The notes below the pieces were generated by a model, which made no database searches, was not told the DNA's origin, and saw nothing but the letters and a program-made list of their open reading frames with translations. The translations under genes and the position numbers were made by a program. From Lumbricus rubellus (lineage: Eukaryota; Annelida; Clitellata; Crassiclitellata; Lumbricidae), in contig OX243828.1 of NCBI GenBank assembly GCA_945859605.1, positions 19,785,540 through 19,849,539 of the forward strand: a stretch of DNA of 64,000 nucleotides. The letters run 5' to 3'. This document shows, piece by piece, positions 1 through 14,070 of the stretch. Position 1 is the stretch's first letter. Every line of letters begins with the position of its first letter.

Positions 1-825
1 GATCGGCTTCATTGCTTCAAATATACCTAATTGATTGATTTATTGACTTGTTTAAAGATAGATTCCCAGAAGTTATGAGTGTAGGCTAGATCTATGGGGC
101 TTCATACAAATTTCTACAGGTTGAGGCCTCAAAGACCAATGATATTCTTCTATGGTGCCAATATAACGTGGTGCAAAGAATTGTAGTTAATTTGTGTAAG
201 TACTTATTAGGAAGGACTGGAAGGTTTATGGTGAGAATTTCCCAGGGGTTCAACCCCAAGTCTTTCTTAGTGCCCCCATATAGTAAAGTCTGCTTTTCAC
301 ACCCCAACTCCACGTGGATCATAGTTCAACCCCCAGTTATTTTTCCACAATTCTTTTGATAAACATACATATTATATTCATGAACATACATATGCATGAA
401 CATAATGCATACTGGGTAGGGTGGTGCAGATGTTTATACTTCTGCAGAAGCCATTGGTGAATTTAATTATGGGGAAAATTCATAAATTTAATAGGGTGAG
501 TCATGAAACCATGTAAAAATAACAGAAAACGTACTTTAATGGAGTGTTTTTAACGAGCCACTGGGCACTGAAATTTTTATATTCAGTGATTAGAGGCTTT
601 TAGAGCTGAATCTCTTATCAAAACAGTGGCTTAATTATACCAACAACTTGGATGTTTATAAACAAGCTGACAACTGATGTATGTACAGCCAGACGGAATT
701 GATTAGAACGGAAGGATACAAAAAAATGTTTGTTTTCTTTTCCTAGGAAACGACTGTCTTCATAAATCCGATTCCCAGTTGAGATCGCAGCTGTTGTTTT
801 GTTTTGTTTATCCTACAGCCGAAAG
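1..825. other. Upstream stretch of the gelsolin-like gene
   Basis: No coding exon is visible here. The stretch holds one copy of a dispersed repeat (226-358) and AT-rich sequence. Two good splice acceptors precede the start codon: a pyrimidine tract ending in CCTAG at 746 and one ending in CCTACAG at 818. A 5' UTR exon therefore probably begins at 747 or 819, and the promoter and first noncoding exon would lie off the left edge. Short CATGAATATG-type runs near 960-1110 look like simple repeats. Confidence 0.5.
226..358 (+). repeat. Dispersed repeat copy (GGGGTTCAACCCC family)
   Basis: Shares a series of blocks with 9630-9757 and 18817-18945: a GGGGTTCAACCCC core, TTTCTTAG, a CACCCCAACTCCA-type block, GTGGATCATAG, and TTATTTTTCCACAATTCT. 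It is a diverged interspersed repeat of unknown class. Confidence 0.6.
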
Positions 826-3631
826 ATGTCTGGTAAGTACTCGTCTGTACATCCGTTTCTTTGCATGAGTGGCTGACCTCTAATGGTGACATGTCTGGTT
901 CACTTTGAGTCATTCTTGTTTGAGGAGAATAAGGCTGACAGTGCTTTGATCGAATAAACACACATATATTCATGAACATACATATGCATGAACATACATA
1001 TTCATGAATGCACTTGCATAAACATTCATATTCATAAACATACATATGCTAAGGAAACATATTCATGAATGTACTTATATGCATAAACATTCATATTCGT
1101 GAACATACGATTACGAAATCTTATGATTCATGAAATAAAATCATTCTGTACAACAAATCTACCAATACAGAATCCCTCTACAGTGATCAATTCTCTTTGT
1201 TAATGTATTAAATCGCACTCACTAGGCTGGACCAGAGCTCCAGACGCCACCTGGCGCCTGTTTAGAGGGAATATCAAATGTTATCGTTGCCACAGTCAAC
1301 ATGAGGGGAGGGGGGAAATAGGGGATAAAGCATTGGTAGAATAGTTTCTGGAAAGGCCAGGTACAGGTGCAGTTAAGCTGAGAGTCTTGGCCTCTGTATC
1401 CATTACTAAACAGTAGATTGCGTTCTGCTGGCTGTGGTGATGTGCGGGGGCCGTGCTTGAGTTGAGCTGATTTGGATAGCTTTTCTAGAATAATTCTGGC
1501 ATCGGTGTACAATTGTACATGTGGTTGCACTTGACTTTGAAGTGCCCTACAACAGGTGTTTTGATGATTGAACGTGTGTGTGTACACTGTACATGTATAT
1601 GAATGCACACATGCATGTGCATGTACAAGAATATGCGCATGCACTGGTATGTGTGTATGTTTGTTTATATGTATGCACATATGCGTCTGCGTATGCCATG
1701 CAGAAGTGTACAATTATGATTATGCATTCGATATATGTATGCACTTATGTATGTACGTATGCCATTCAGGAGTGTACAATTACGATTATGTATGTGATAT
1801 ATGCGCCTGTTTAGAGGGAATATCAAATGTTATCGTTGCCACAGTCAACATGAGGGGAGGGGGGAAATAGGGGATAAAGCATTGGTAGAATAGTTTCTGG
1901 AAAGGCCAGGTACAGGTGCAGTTAAGCTGAGAGTCTTGGCCTCTGTATCCATTACTAAACAGTAGATTGCGTTCTGCTGGCTGTGGTGATGTGCGGGGGC
2001 CGTGCTTGAGTTGAGCTGATTTGGATAGCTTTTCTAGAATAATTCTGGCATCGGTGTACAATTGTACATGTGGTTGCACTTGACTTTGAAGTGCCCTACA
2101 ACAGGTGTTTTGATGATTGAACGTGTGTGTGTACACTGTACATGTATATGAATGCACACATGCATGTGCATGTACAAGAATATGCGCATGCACTGGTATG
2201 TGTGTATGTTTGTTTATATGTATGCACATATGCGTCTGCGTATGCCATGCAGAAGTGTACAATTATGATTATGCATTCGATATATGTATGCACTTATGTA
2301 TGTACGTATGCCATTCAGGAGTGTACAATTACGATTATGTATGTGATATATGCATGCACTCATGTATGTGCGTATGTCATGCAGAAGTGTACAGTTTTAC
2401 GAGTATGCATTTGATATACGCATGCACTTATGTATGTATGTATGTATGTATGTATGTATGTATGTATGTATGTATGTATGTATGTATGTATGTATGTACG
2501 TATGCCATGCAGGGAACTGATGAGTCTTTTGTTTCATACTGTTGGTATCAAGTGTTGTGATTCTTATAGGCGTGCATTTTGCATACTCAGATATACATGC
2601 ATGCACTCTATGGCCTTACATGCGCGCATACATATATACCAGAATACAAAGAGTATAATTATATATGGTACATACATGCACACTTGAAATACATGCATAC
2701 ATATATTACATACAAATACAAATTCATGCAGATATACTTAGATACATGCATGCATACATGCCTACATCCTACAACCACAGAAGCTTACATACTTAATGTG
2801 TATGCTTGTATATAATATGCACCTACCTGTCCTACCTCTGTATATATGTGTCTGAATGTACGTGTATAGCTGTATATGTATATAGGTATATGACAGATCT
2901 GTATGTGCACACGTGCATACAATTCATACATACATACATATACTATGAATGTTGATGTGCATAAACATATAGTGTGTGTATGGATTGTATGCATGTGGGT
3001 ACCGGTACATACATACATACATACAGATGTATATACTGGTAGTCATACACCTACATACATATATACATTTTTTATGCATGCAGAGTGCAGACCATAGATT
3101 CAGAGGTAGATGCATATAGGTGTACATACATAGACAGCTTTTTTATTCTTTCGTGATTTGAGTATGGCTCTGTAGGTCTGGTTTTCTCTGAGCTTTCTAA
3201 AGAAACCTCACCTGGGTATTTTTCATTAGCGAGGTGAGGGGGACCTGAAGCTTCTACTCCCTCCCCAATCCCCGTCTGATGCCAGTCAGTCTGTCTCTAT
3301 CTCAGTGGTATAGATCTGACCTGGTATGAGGTATGGAGCATATAATATGGATGTTGTACAGGCTGTATGGGTGTTGTGGATGGATGCTCTAAGCTGCCTT
3401 CTCTGATGTGTAGCACTGTATCTGTCAATCTTTGATTAGCCGCTGCATTCTGCTCCTCTTAGCTTTCTCTGCCACTGTCTGTCTGTCTGGCTTTGTCTGT
3501 CTCTGTCTGTCTCTCTCTCTTTGTTTGCCTGGGCTTGCTTGACTGTATCTATCTTTCTGTGTTGTTTTGTGTGTTTGAGTCCGTCTGTGTCTTACCAGTT
3601 GTATCTTTCTGTCTATGCAATTATGCATATA

Positions 3632-3687
<56 letters not shown>

Positions 3688-6173
3688 GGCAATGTCAAAC
3701 AGGGATACATAGTATACATACGTAGATCTGTTGGTGTATGTTTGCCTGTATTTGTGTATCAGGTCTGTTTGTTGTTTCTGATGAACTGAGTATCTATCTA
3801 TTCCAGGTCTTGTGAAGGCAAAGCGTTACGATTGGAAGGACTCCAACTTGGCTATGTTCGGCTCGGCTCTCGACAAAAACGTTAAGAGTAAGAGAAGAAC
3901 ATTCCGCTCGTAAAATGCTCCGCTCGTAAATGCACGTAAATGCTCGTAATTGTTCCTCCACGTAATGTTCGGTGTTCGTAAGTGTGATGTTTTTGAAAGG
4001 TCAACGTTAATGTGGTCGGAACATTCGTAGGCATGCGATGTCTGGTTGTTAAGCACCTTAGCTTCGACCTGTAGCAGCCAGTCTCACCTTTAGGTTACTG
4101 AGCACTCCATCAGGTAGACACTTGGTCTTTAGGTTACAGGTAGACACTTGGTGGATGTTAGGCGTAGAAAAAAAATTGTTGTGTTTCCGGTAACCCGACC
4201 GACCCATTTTTACGGCCGCAACTCAAATATTTTTGTAAACAAATTTTATTGAAAAAAAAATTTTCAACAAAAAAAATTTAAATTTTTTTGAAAAATATTT
4301 TTTTTCAACATTTGTATTGAAATAACATAAGAGACGTCAACAAAATGAAATTAATAGGACTGTTTCTAGAGCAGGTTTAGGTGCAGACAGTCGGGAAATA
4401 GGCAGTTTATACTTGCTTAGAACACGTACTTTGTTTCAGCATGCAAAAAAGACTAGTGGGGTATACTTTTTCGGATAGTCACTGCATAAAAATAATTTAC
4501 CAAAATAAAAATATTTTCCGACCTACTGACCCAATTTTTTTTAGCTCTGTTACCGGAAACACAACATTTTTTGGGGGCCTTAACGAAACTACATATATAT
4601 ATATATTTCAGACAAATACAGAACTGATAGAGTACAACTATCTCAATACAATACAGTCCAGACTTTTGATTTTGATACTATACAACCATCTCAATACACT
4701 GCAACTAGATGTTTACAGGTGTCTAAAAGCAATTTGAAACTGAAGGTAATTTTTGTTTGGTCACGTGATGTGTACTTGATGGTAGTTCTCTTGCATGTTC
4801 TCCTCCTCCTCCTTCCCACCCTTCCTCCTTCACCCTCCCCTAAATTTCTTCATTCTTGCCTACGTACCTCCAACCGTCCGTCCATCTTTCTCTGCCTATC
4901 TCCATCCATTGTCCTTGCCTCCGTACCCGGATCTGGCAGATAGTGCCAAATACTTGAATTAAAATTTGGTACTCACTGAAAATGTCTACTCGACTATTCC
5001 CTATTTTTTCTTTTACTAATTATAAAAACAATTTATTCTTCCATAAATCAACGTGTGAAGCAATTTTCTTTTTATGATTAAATTCATATTTGCCTTTTCT
5101 CTTATTCATTAATGAATTTATTTGGTTTATTTTTTTATGAATGAATTTATTTGTTTTATTTTTTTATGAATGAATTTATTTGTTTTCGTCTTTTTCGGAA
5201 CGAAGCTAAATTTATTTTCTTAATCAATGAAAGAACTCATTTGTTTATGTTATCTAAGAAGAAACTTATGTGTTTTCTGTGATCTTAGAAATGATTTTTT
5301 CTCATTGTTTTGCTAGTAAACGAATCTGCAAATCTTTTATCTCTCAAATGCTTGTTTGCCTGTGTGTATCTGTGTGTTTGTCTCAATGTATTTGTCTCTT
5401 TGTCTGTCTGTATTTGTCTCTATGTGTTTCGTTTGTTTGTCTGTAGAGGAGTCAGCCTTGAAGGAGTCAGCCTGGAAAGGAGTTGGGGAGAAAGTTGGCC
5501 TGAAAATCTGGCGCATTGTGGTGAGTCCTGTGCAGCTGTTGCTGACAAAGCCGCCTTCAGAATAATATGTTGGCTCCTTGGCTTGAAATTTAGTTATCAG
5601 CCATGATATTGTTATCAGCCATGATATTATTGGCAGTTCAAATTTCCACCTGAGCTTAAATTTTTAAAAATTTAAATTAGCTCTACCTCCCACTGCATTC
5701 CGAATTCGGCTATAATGGGCGCACTGGTAGTACACTGTCTATGTGAGCCTTTGTGAGGCTCATGCTGTGTGATAGAGGACATTCCATTCATCCTTCTATG
5801 CTAAGGCTATTAAAGAAAAAAATTGGAATAACTGATATTTAAAGCTGTCTCAAGATTGTGACTGGTCTAAGGTTATTGCCTTGCACGGATTGACTATCAA
5901 GAAGGATTTGAAAAAGGGTCTGAAAAGGCTGCATTCAAATGACAGACTGAAAGCTCATAATAACTTAGCCTTTAGAAGTCCTATAAGTTATATACCATGG
6001 TCGGTTCGTGGACCCATCTTCTGGATCTTAGGAACATAACTATTTAGCCATGCTTCTTTTGTGTGCCTTTTGTGCACTAAGTTGGTCCACGTGTGGTCTT
6101 GATTTACGAGAACCACGGAGTTTAAGGCAAGTCTGAACAGAAACTGTTTACATCTGGTACAGCAGAAATCCGT

Positions 6174-6237
<64 letters not shown>

Positions 6238-9200
6238 ACACGGTTACTAAGAAGATTTGGATATAGTGTGGATATGGTTTCTACATGTAGCCAGTGGTAC
6301 ATACGGGTTGCGGCAAGAGAAGATGGTGGAACAGAGGAGGATGAGGAGGAGGATAAGGGGAGGAAAGAAGAGGAAGAAGAAGGAGGAAGAGAAGAAGGAA
6401 CAGGACGAGAAGATGGAGCAGGAAGAGGAGAAGTTGATGGAAGAAGAATGAGGATGAAGAGAAGGATTCTTGATAGTACGCTAATAATTTGGCCATTTTC
6501 TTAGATAATTGCTTAAAGTGTTCTTGCCAAGTGAGGTTCTGGTCCAGATACATGCCTAAGCATTCACATGATTCAGCCTGCATAATCAGTTGACCATCCT
6601 TTATCAGTCTGTGATCACAAACTGGTGGCAGTTTATGGCAGGATCTGAAAAAATAAAAATAAAGTTTGTTTTTATCAATATTAAGTGATAATTTGTTATC
6701 TCTAAACCAGGAAGAAATGGTGGTTAGTTAGCTCATGACTCTGACAAACAATGATTCTATTGACTTCAATGCAGATATTAAGCCTATAGGCATTTGTGTT
6801 ATCGCTACTCGGAGGCTCTTGACTACAGAGCAGACAATGCATCTAATTTAATACATATGAACATTTGTAAAGCACTTCTCCATTTGTAAAGCACTTCTCA
6901 CTGCTCACTGCAGAGCTATTCAGAAGCACTCTCAGCCTGACAGGTCCATGAAAAGGGAAAGGTCTTCAAGCAGCGAAGAGATGCAGGTGAATTTCCCCAC
7001 CAGAATCCTGCTACGAATAGCAGGTTGGGGAAAGGTGATTGCACATTGATGGACCCACAATAGCAAAAGCCTGATGCTGTGGTTAATGAGGTTCGTGACC
7101 GAGGTACAAATGTATCAAGGCAGTCATCAGAACGAAGAGGATGTGAACATTGTACGGAGAGCGGCTTGCACAGCAAGTCACGGGTATTTAGGCGCTAAGT
7201 CATGCAGCTATTGTAGCCTTATGGCCACATTACGGCGCCATATAAATTGTAATTATTATTATTATTTATTATTATTATTTCAGGGAAGAAAGCTTGAACC
7301 CCGTAATACATTATAAGGCTGTCACTCTAAACAATCAACTACTATGTCTCACACTATGAGTCAGTTAGTATGTCCAGTCACCAACTGCATATCCACACTC
7401 TTGTGTACCTACGTCTTAACTACAATCAACTGTCATATATGAGTGAAACATTCTAGCTATAAACGTCTTGCACTGTAAATTATCAGCAAGAGGCAACAGT
7501 CGTGTAGTCATGGTCGCAGGTTATATTAATTGTTGTGGCTTTTTATGTACCCATCTCTTACCTTAAGTGCTGTGCTTGCTTTGTTTAGAATTTCAAAGTG
7601 ACTGAATGGCCAGAGAAAGATTACGGTTCATTCTTCAGCGGAGACTCATACATCATCCTCAACGTAAGCGTCTTCCTCTGCTGTGCTGTGCATGATCAAT
7701 GGTCTGTTTGTATGTGCACTTGTTATAACGTCCATTCAAGGTCCTACTCAGAAGCGTTCCGACTACAGTGCGGACACTGCATCGGAGTTTCATGCCGAAG
7801 CGCTGAGCAATTGCAAGTAAAGGACTTGCCCAAGGTCCCTACGTGGCGTCTTGAGGTGGATTCGAATCTGCAATACTCCGGCTGCAAGGCAGCAGACATA
7901 GGCCTACTCACTTCACCGCCATGCACCACGATGTGGCTTGAACTGTCCCTCAAAACTCTGCCTTTCTCCAAAACTTCATCACTCTGATGATATCATTATG
8001 TCATTAGTTTTATTGAAATTGTGAAATGGCTATTAGTTTAATTGCAATTTCTATTAAATCATTGTTACATGCTCATTCAGTTGGGTATGTGTTTCAGTGG
8101 AGTTTCAATGAAAATGAATGCTACTTGAATCGGATTCTTATGCTATTTGTCATCAAATACTTGTATCAATTGTGGTTTATTTGGGTGGACATTTTAAAAA
8201 GTTATTATTATATTTAATTGGAATTTCACGAAAATCAGCAAATATTTGTTAACTGGGATCTCGTTGTTGTGGAAATTTTAGACGTACAAGCTGAAGGGTA
8301 GAGAGGAGCTCGCCTACGACGTTCACTTCTGGATTGGAAGCAAAAGCACTCAGGTTCTCACTTGATTTACTCTACGTGTAAATCGTAAAATTGAACAGCT
8401 AGACAATTTCAGAAGGTCGTGTCAGGGTCATGGAAGTTATTCAGTAGGTCAAAGAAACTGTATGTAAGAAGATATCAATCAATCAATCAATTTTTATGGA
8501 GCCAAGAAGCAAACAAGATATAGCATCACATCAAAATAAACATGAAATCTCTTGGTTTAATACAAAAAATTCCAAAGAAATATTTTGGCAGGTCATATAA
8601 GGCAGGTCAAGTGTAAAATAGACTACGTCAAATGATCTGTCATGAACTATGGTGGTGCCACCACTGACATTGAACTTTGTTTATAGCTCTGCTTCATGTA
8701 TTTAATTTCTTGTAGTCATTTAATTTATTGTTGGTAATGTGTGTCAAGGAAGGAGCAGTGAATCTGAATCTGGATGTGAATCTGGTTGCCTCACAAAACA
8801 GCTAACAACAGGCTGGACGAGCCATAGATAAAAGTGTGATTTTTAGCACAAATTTAAAGGAGTCCACTGAGTCGAGCGATTGAATTGTGGGAGTAAGTCT
8901 GCTCCAGCTTCAAGGATGAGAGGCCGAGAAGTTGAAGCGTGTCATGGTCCTTCCTCCTGTCTTGTTAGAAGGATCGAATCCTACATGTCGGTGTTGCAAG
9001 GCGAGCACTCTGACCAATCACTTTGTTTTCATCGTTTTTCTGTCAATCCCCGTGTAGGACGAGTATGCTACAGCTGCTTATAAGACGGTCGAGGTGGATA
9101 CCTACCTTGATGACAAAGCCATTCAGCATCGAGAGGCAGAAGGCTACGAGTCGGATCTCTTTAAGGGCTATTTCCCCCAAATTTCGTAAGTTCAGCCGGT

Positions 9201-12200
9201 GACCCTACAGTGACCTCCGATTTCCATCCTAGCTTGCATGACAGATGATAATCTTATCTTCGATTTCATTTGACTTTTTCACAACTATAGGCCTACACCG
9301 ATTTTTTTGGTGATTTTTTGTGCACGGGTTTTCTTTTACAGATTTTTCCAATCTTTTCATACACGATTTTTTGTTTCATAGTCAACACTGAATTTTTTTG
9401 GTTTTCGTGTGCAGTGGTGTGGTGCTGGGTTTTGGCCTAGATTCTGGAGTAGTTTGGATTTTATGTTAAAACTGATCATGTGTTTTTAATACGTGATAGT
9501 ATGAACACATAAGTTTATGGTGTTTTTTCCTGTTTTGTTCTTTCTAGATGTTTGATGAACTATTTAAGTGCTGTGGCGTAGCAAGGTGCATTTGCACTCT
9601 TGGGCAAAGTGAGAATTGCAAGGGGGTTGGGGTTCAACCCCCTAGTGGGGGTTCAACCCCCTAGTTTATCTTAGGGCTCCATATTAAATTCTTCTTTTTA
9701 ACCCCAACTCCACATGGATCATAGACCCAGTTATTTATCTACAATTCTGATACTGTTCTTGGGGTTGCATATTCACTGGACCAAATGTTGGGAACATTCT
9801 AGCCCCTGGCATTGTAACTATCAACAGTGGATCGAGTTTGACTAAAATTTGAAACAACCCTGTTAGCCTGTAACTATAATTTTAGCAATAGCTTTCCAAT
9901 GCCTTGTGCTGATTATGACCAAGTGTTTTAATGTGCAGAAGTCCCACTTAACTGGGGTAACCTATACCTATTTATCTTAGAAGCAATAAGCTGGCACCAG
10001 AAAATGGTCATGCAATAAATATCCATTGGTTTCAGTGTAAGCTTATAAAGGGTGGAACCAAAGAATTTATTTAATGCCTGCCATTTAATCTGTGTCTGGG
10101 GTATGTGCACCACCAAACCCCCTTGCTGAGTCACTGTGTAATTAAGTTTTTGGCTAATTTTCCTCTCATTTGTGTCTTTGTTTCATTGTTCATGTTAACA
10201 ATAGTCTTTTCTTCTCCTGATCGAATTTTCATTTTTGCTGAACGTTACGACAAACGCATTGTAAGTGTAAGTTTGTAGACAGCTACTTTCTTTTAAAAAT
10301 ACTGGAGTTAGTCACCAATAAAAAAAATATACTCTGTAACAAAACTGAAACTTTTTAAAAATTAAAAAATATTTTCAAAGTGTCAGCAGTTTAATGAAAA
10401 TCATAGCTAAATTGTAATGATGCTAAATTTAGTTCCTGCTCAAAAAAGCTGACTGCAAGCCTTAATTTTGACCTTGGTCAAAAGATGCCTTAAATCTAAG
10501 CTTTGATTTTGTCCTCGCTCAAAGATGCCCTAACTCTAGACTTAAGACTCTTAACTTTAGGTCTGGAATTAATCAAATCTTGTTCAGAGATGCCCTAATG
10601 CTAAGCTTACGCTTTGCTTTTGTAGGAAAGGCTTGCATAAAAGCTTATGTTATGCTCTTACGTGAAGCTTATAATTATGAAGGCTTATATAGAAGCTTAT
10701 GTCTATGCTTTCAGACAATATGCTTGAAATTACCTCTGCTTCAGATTTTTTTTCAATGACCCAGTTTTAAGTTTTATCTCACAACTTTCAACAACAGGAT
10801 AGAAACAACAATTATTTGGAAAACGTTATTGACCTCTCATCTGAAACTCTAGTATTTGAAATGTTGCACAAAAACTGGAGCTGGAAAAACGAACAGCAGT
10901 TTTCCAGAGAACCTGGAAAACTTTTAGCAGTTTTCCAGAGAACCTGGAAAACGGATAGCAGTTTTCCAGAGAACCTGGAAAACGGATAGCAGTTTTCCAG
11001 AGAACCTGGAAAATGGTTAGCAGTTTTTCAGAGAACCTGGAAAATGGTTAGCAGTTTTTCAGAAAACCTGGAAAATGGTTAGCAGTTTTACAGAGAACCT
11101 GGAAAATGGTTAGCAGTTTTTCAGAGAACCTGGAAAAATGTTGGCAGTTTTCCAGAGAACTTGGAAAACAGATAGCAGTTTTCCATAAAACCTGGAAAAT
11201 GGTTAGCAGTTTTCCATAAAACCTGGAAAATGGTTAGCAGTTTTCCAGAGAACTTGGAAAACGGATAGTAGTTTTCCAGAGAACCTAGAAAACGGTTAGC
11301 AGTTTTCCAGAGAACCTAGAAAACGGTTAGCAGTTTTCCAGAGAACCTAAAAAACGGTTAGCAGTTTTCCGCAGAACCCTCCAGTATCGATGTTTCCTGA
11401 TGGTAGGATGAATATGCGGTGGCAGCTTACAAGACCGTTGAGTTGGATGCGTACCTCGACGATGCGGCCATCCAACATCGGGACGCGGAGGGCAACGAAT
11501 CCGATCTGTTTTTAAGCTATTTTGAAAACGGATTAACGTAAGTCAACATTGATGGGTTTTGGTCGCCAGTTTACTACAGTTTCAGTGTTGTACTGCAGGT
11601 TCGAATACGGAAGGCAGCATGGAGGGAGCGCATTGGGGAGCCTTTCCTAAGATGGCTGCTGTGTAGGGATCTTGAGAGCAAGTTCTTTGCTCATAGTTGC
11701 ACATATAATATTATTGATCATTAGATAATGTTGCTGACAAAATGCATAATAATAAGTGATAATAATATGGGTAATACGAGTTTCACGTTACTGTGTATGT
11801 ATCTTGGGCCCTTCACTTGCAGTTGCCCATCACCATCGATTGGCGCTTGGTCAGTAGATTGGGGAGGGGGGGTGAGTGTCTGGGGCCAATGTGTGACTTT
11901 GATGTCTTTGGCAAGTTTTAATTTGGGTGTATGGGTGTGTAAATTTGGTCGTGTGGTTCACTGACTGAGCCAGGAGTTCATAGCCTCGATTCAGTTAGAT
12001 TAATTATATATCAGTTAGTTCTTTTAGCAATTTAGCCTTTAAGCTTTAGCTTCTTTTTAGCCTTTAAGCTTTGAGTTCTTTTAGCCTTTAAGCTTTGAGT
12101 TCTTTTTAGCCTTTAAGCTTTGGCTTCTTTGCATGTTTGCCTACTTTGCAATTGCGTATAGTGAAATTCAGGAGGTCCAGTTCGATTGCACTTGTGTCTG

Positions 12201-13333
12201 TGACGCTTTGTCACAGTTCACATTTGCTTAGTTAACATCCAATATTTTCTCCATTATTCTAGTTTAGCAGCAATTTTTCTTGGATCTAACTTTTGCCCAA
12301 TGGTTTATCTAAATACACGTTAAATTAAATATTTAAAATTGTGTTTAAATTCTACACTCTTTTGACTAAGCTTTATCACAGTGCAAGTCTTGATTTAAAT
12401 TTTATTCAGTTTTTTTCCCAATTTTGAATTAATAATCTTAGTATAATTTGAATGTAATAACTATTCAACATCAAAATTTCACTCAAATTTTGTAAATGTT
12501 TTCATCTTTATATTAATCATAAATATTTGTGATTTAAAAAATTTCATTTTGTTATACCATAAGACACAATGTTCAAACAGGTATCTTTAGTAAAATATTT
12601 CTGCTAAGAGATCATGGCTGCTACAGATACAAAAGAAATTATAGAATAAATAAATATTATTTTATGATTTTAATAATTCACCTGTAATAATGTGACTAGA
12701 ATCAAGTATCATTACTGGCAATTAAATTAATATGATCGAAGTAAAATATCAATAATGACAATAAATGTAAATAAATGTATATATCTTTTACCTAAATGAA
12801 TTTTCTATTTCGACTGGCTGAGTAAGTCAGCCAATTGCTTGCTGGGTTTGAGCTGGACCTCCTGTGCTTCACGGTCATTAACTTCTCCTCTTTTCTGAGT
12901 TTTCCTAAAGTTTTCTGCATTTCTTTAAAAAAAATTATATTCTGGAGACATATTGTAATCATAATATTTCTTTGCATTCAGATAATTTTCTGCTTCTCCT
13001 TCAGATATTACAACATCTGAGTTTGGTTTTGCTTGAATTGACCATGCATTATGATAATAATGATGATTATTATTATTATAATTATTATAATAATAATTAT
13101 CATTTATACTAATAGAAAAACTTTTTGTTGCTGATTATTACTTCTACCTTGGATAGAAAATATAATTATAACAATAATTATATTGATAATAATTATTGTA
13201 CTAATAATAATATTGACTATTAATATTAATTATAATAGCAATACTTGTAGATATAAATTGAACATTTGAAAGACTTTATCCGCTGCTCTCTCTGCACGTT
13301 ATGGCGACTGGTTATTTTCTCAATAAAACGAAT

Positions 13334-13379
<46 letters not shown>

Positions 13380-14038
13380 CCACCATCATCATCATCATCG
13401 TCATATCTTGCAGTGAGCTTAAACCCTGCCTTCCTTCAAGCAAGACACTTGATGCTTTTGTTATGAAAGGCTGATTTTGAACGAGGGTATGATTCTTGGC
13501 AACAGCCTTACCCTTAAAATTAACATATTCAAAGAGTTCTTTAAAGGAATTTCTTTGTATATGAAAATTTCCATTGTTACACGTAACAGCTTTATACAAA
13601 AATTTGCTTGTAAACAATTTGACCATTTGTCAATTTTACTATACCGTTAAAGTTTGTAGTAAATTTGCTGCTCAGTTGATATGTTGACTCTGCATATGTT
13701 GAATTTGCTCATGTTAAATTTACTTATTGTAAATTTACTGATGTTAAATATACTTCATGTTGAATATTTGCTACATGTTAAATTTTTTTTCACGTGAAAT
13801 GAGATTCACGATAAACACGTTCTGGGCTTGTGTTGTTTCCAGCATCATGGAGGGTGGAGCCGAGAGTGGATTCAATAACGTGAAAGCGGAAGAATACAAA
13901 GCGCGGCTGCTCCACTTCTCCGGACTTAAGAAACACATCGTTGTCAAGGAGGTCAACCTTTCCATACTATACAATACAATCGTAATAGTGAATTTATATA
14001 GCACCACTTCAAGAGAAACTCCTCAGATGATGATGTTG

Positions 14039-14070
<32 letters not shown>

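Noticed and set aside
1568..2606. Cys/Tyr/Met- and His/Thr-rich open frames on both strands
   Set aside because: Translations of TATG/CACA simple repeats and of the duplicated 549-bp unit inside gelsolin intron 1.
6257..6583. Glu/Lys-rich plus frame and Leu/Phe-rich minus frame
   Set aside because: Both come from the polypurine tract in gelsolin intron 3.
10899..11378. CRISPR-like appearance of the 31-bp array
   Set aside because: Units are contiguous with no unique spacers, and the context is a eukaryotic intron; it is a minisatellite.
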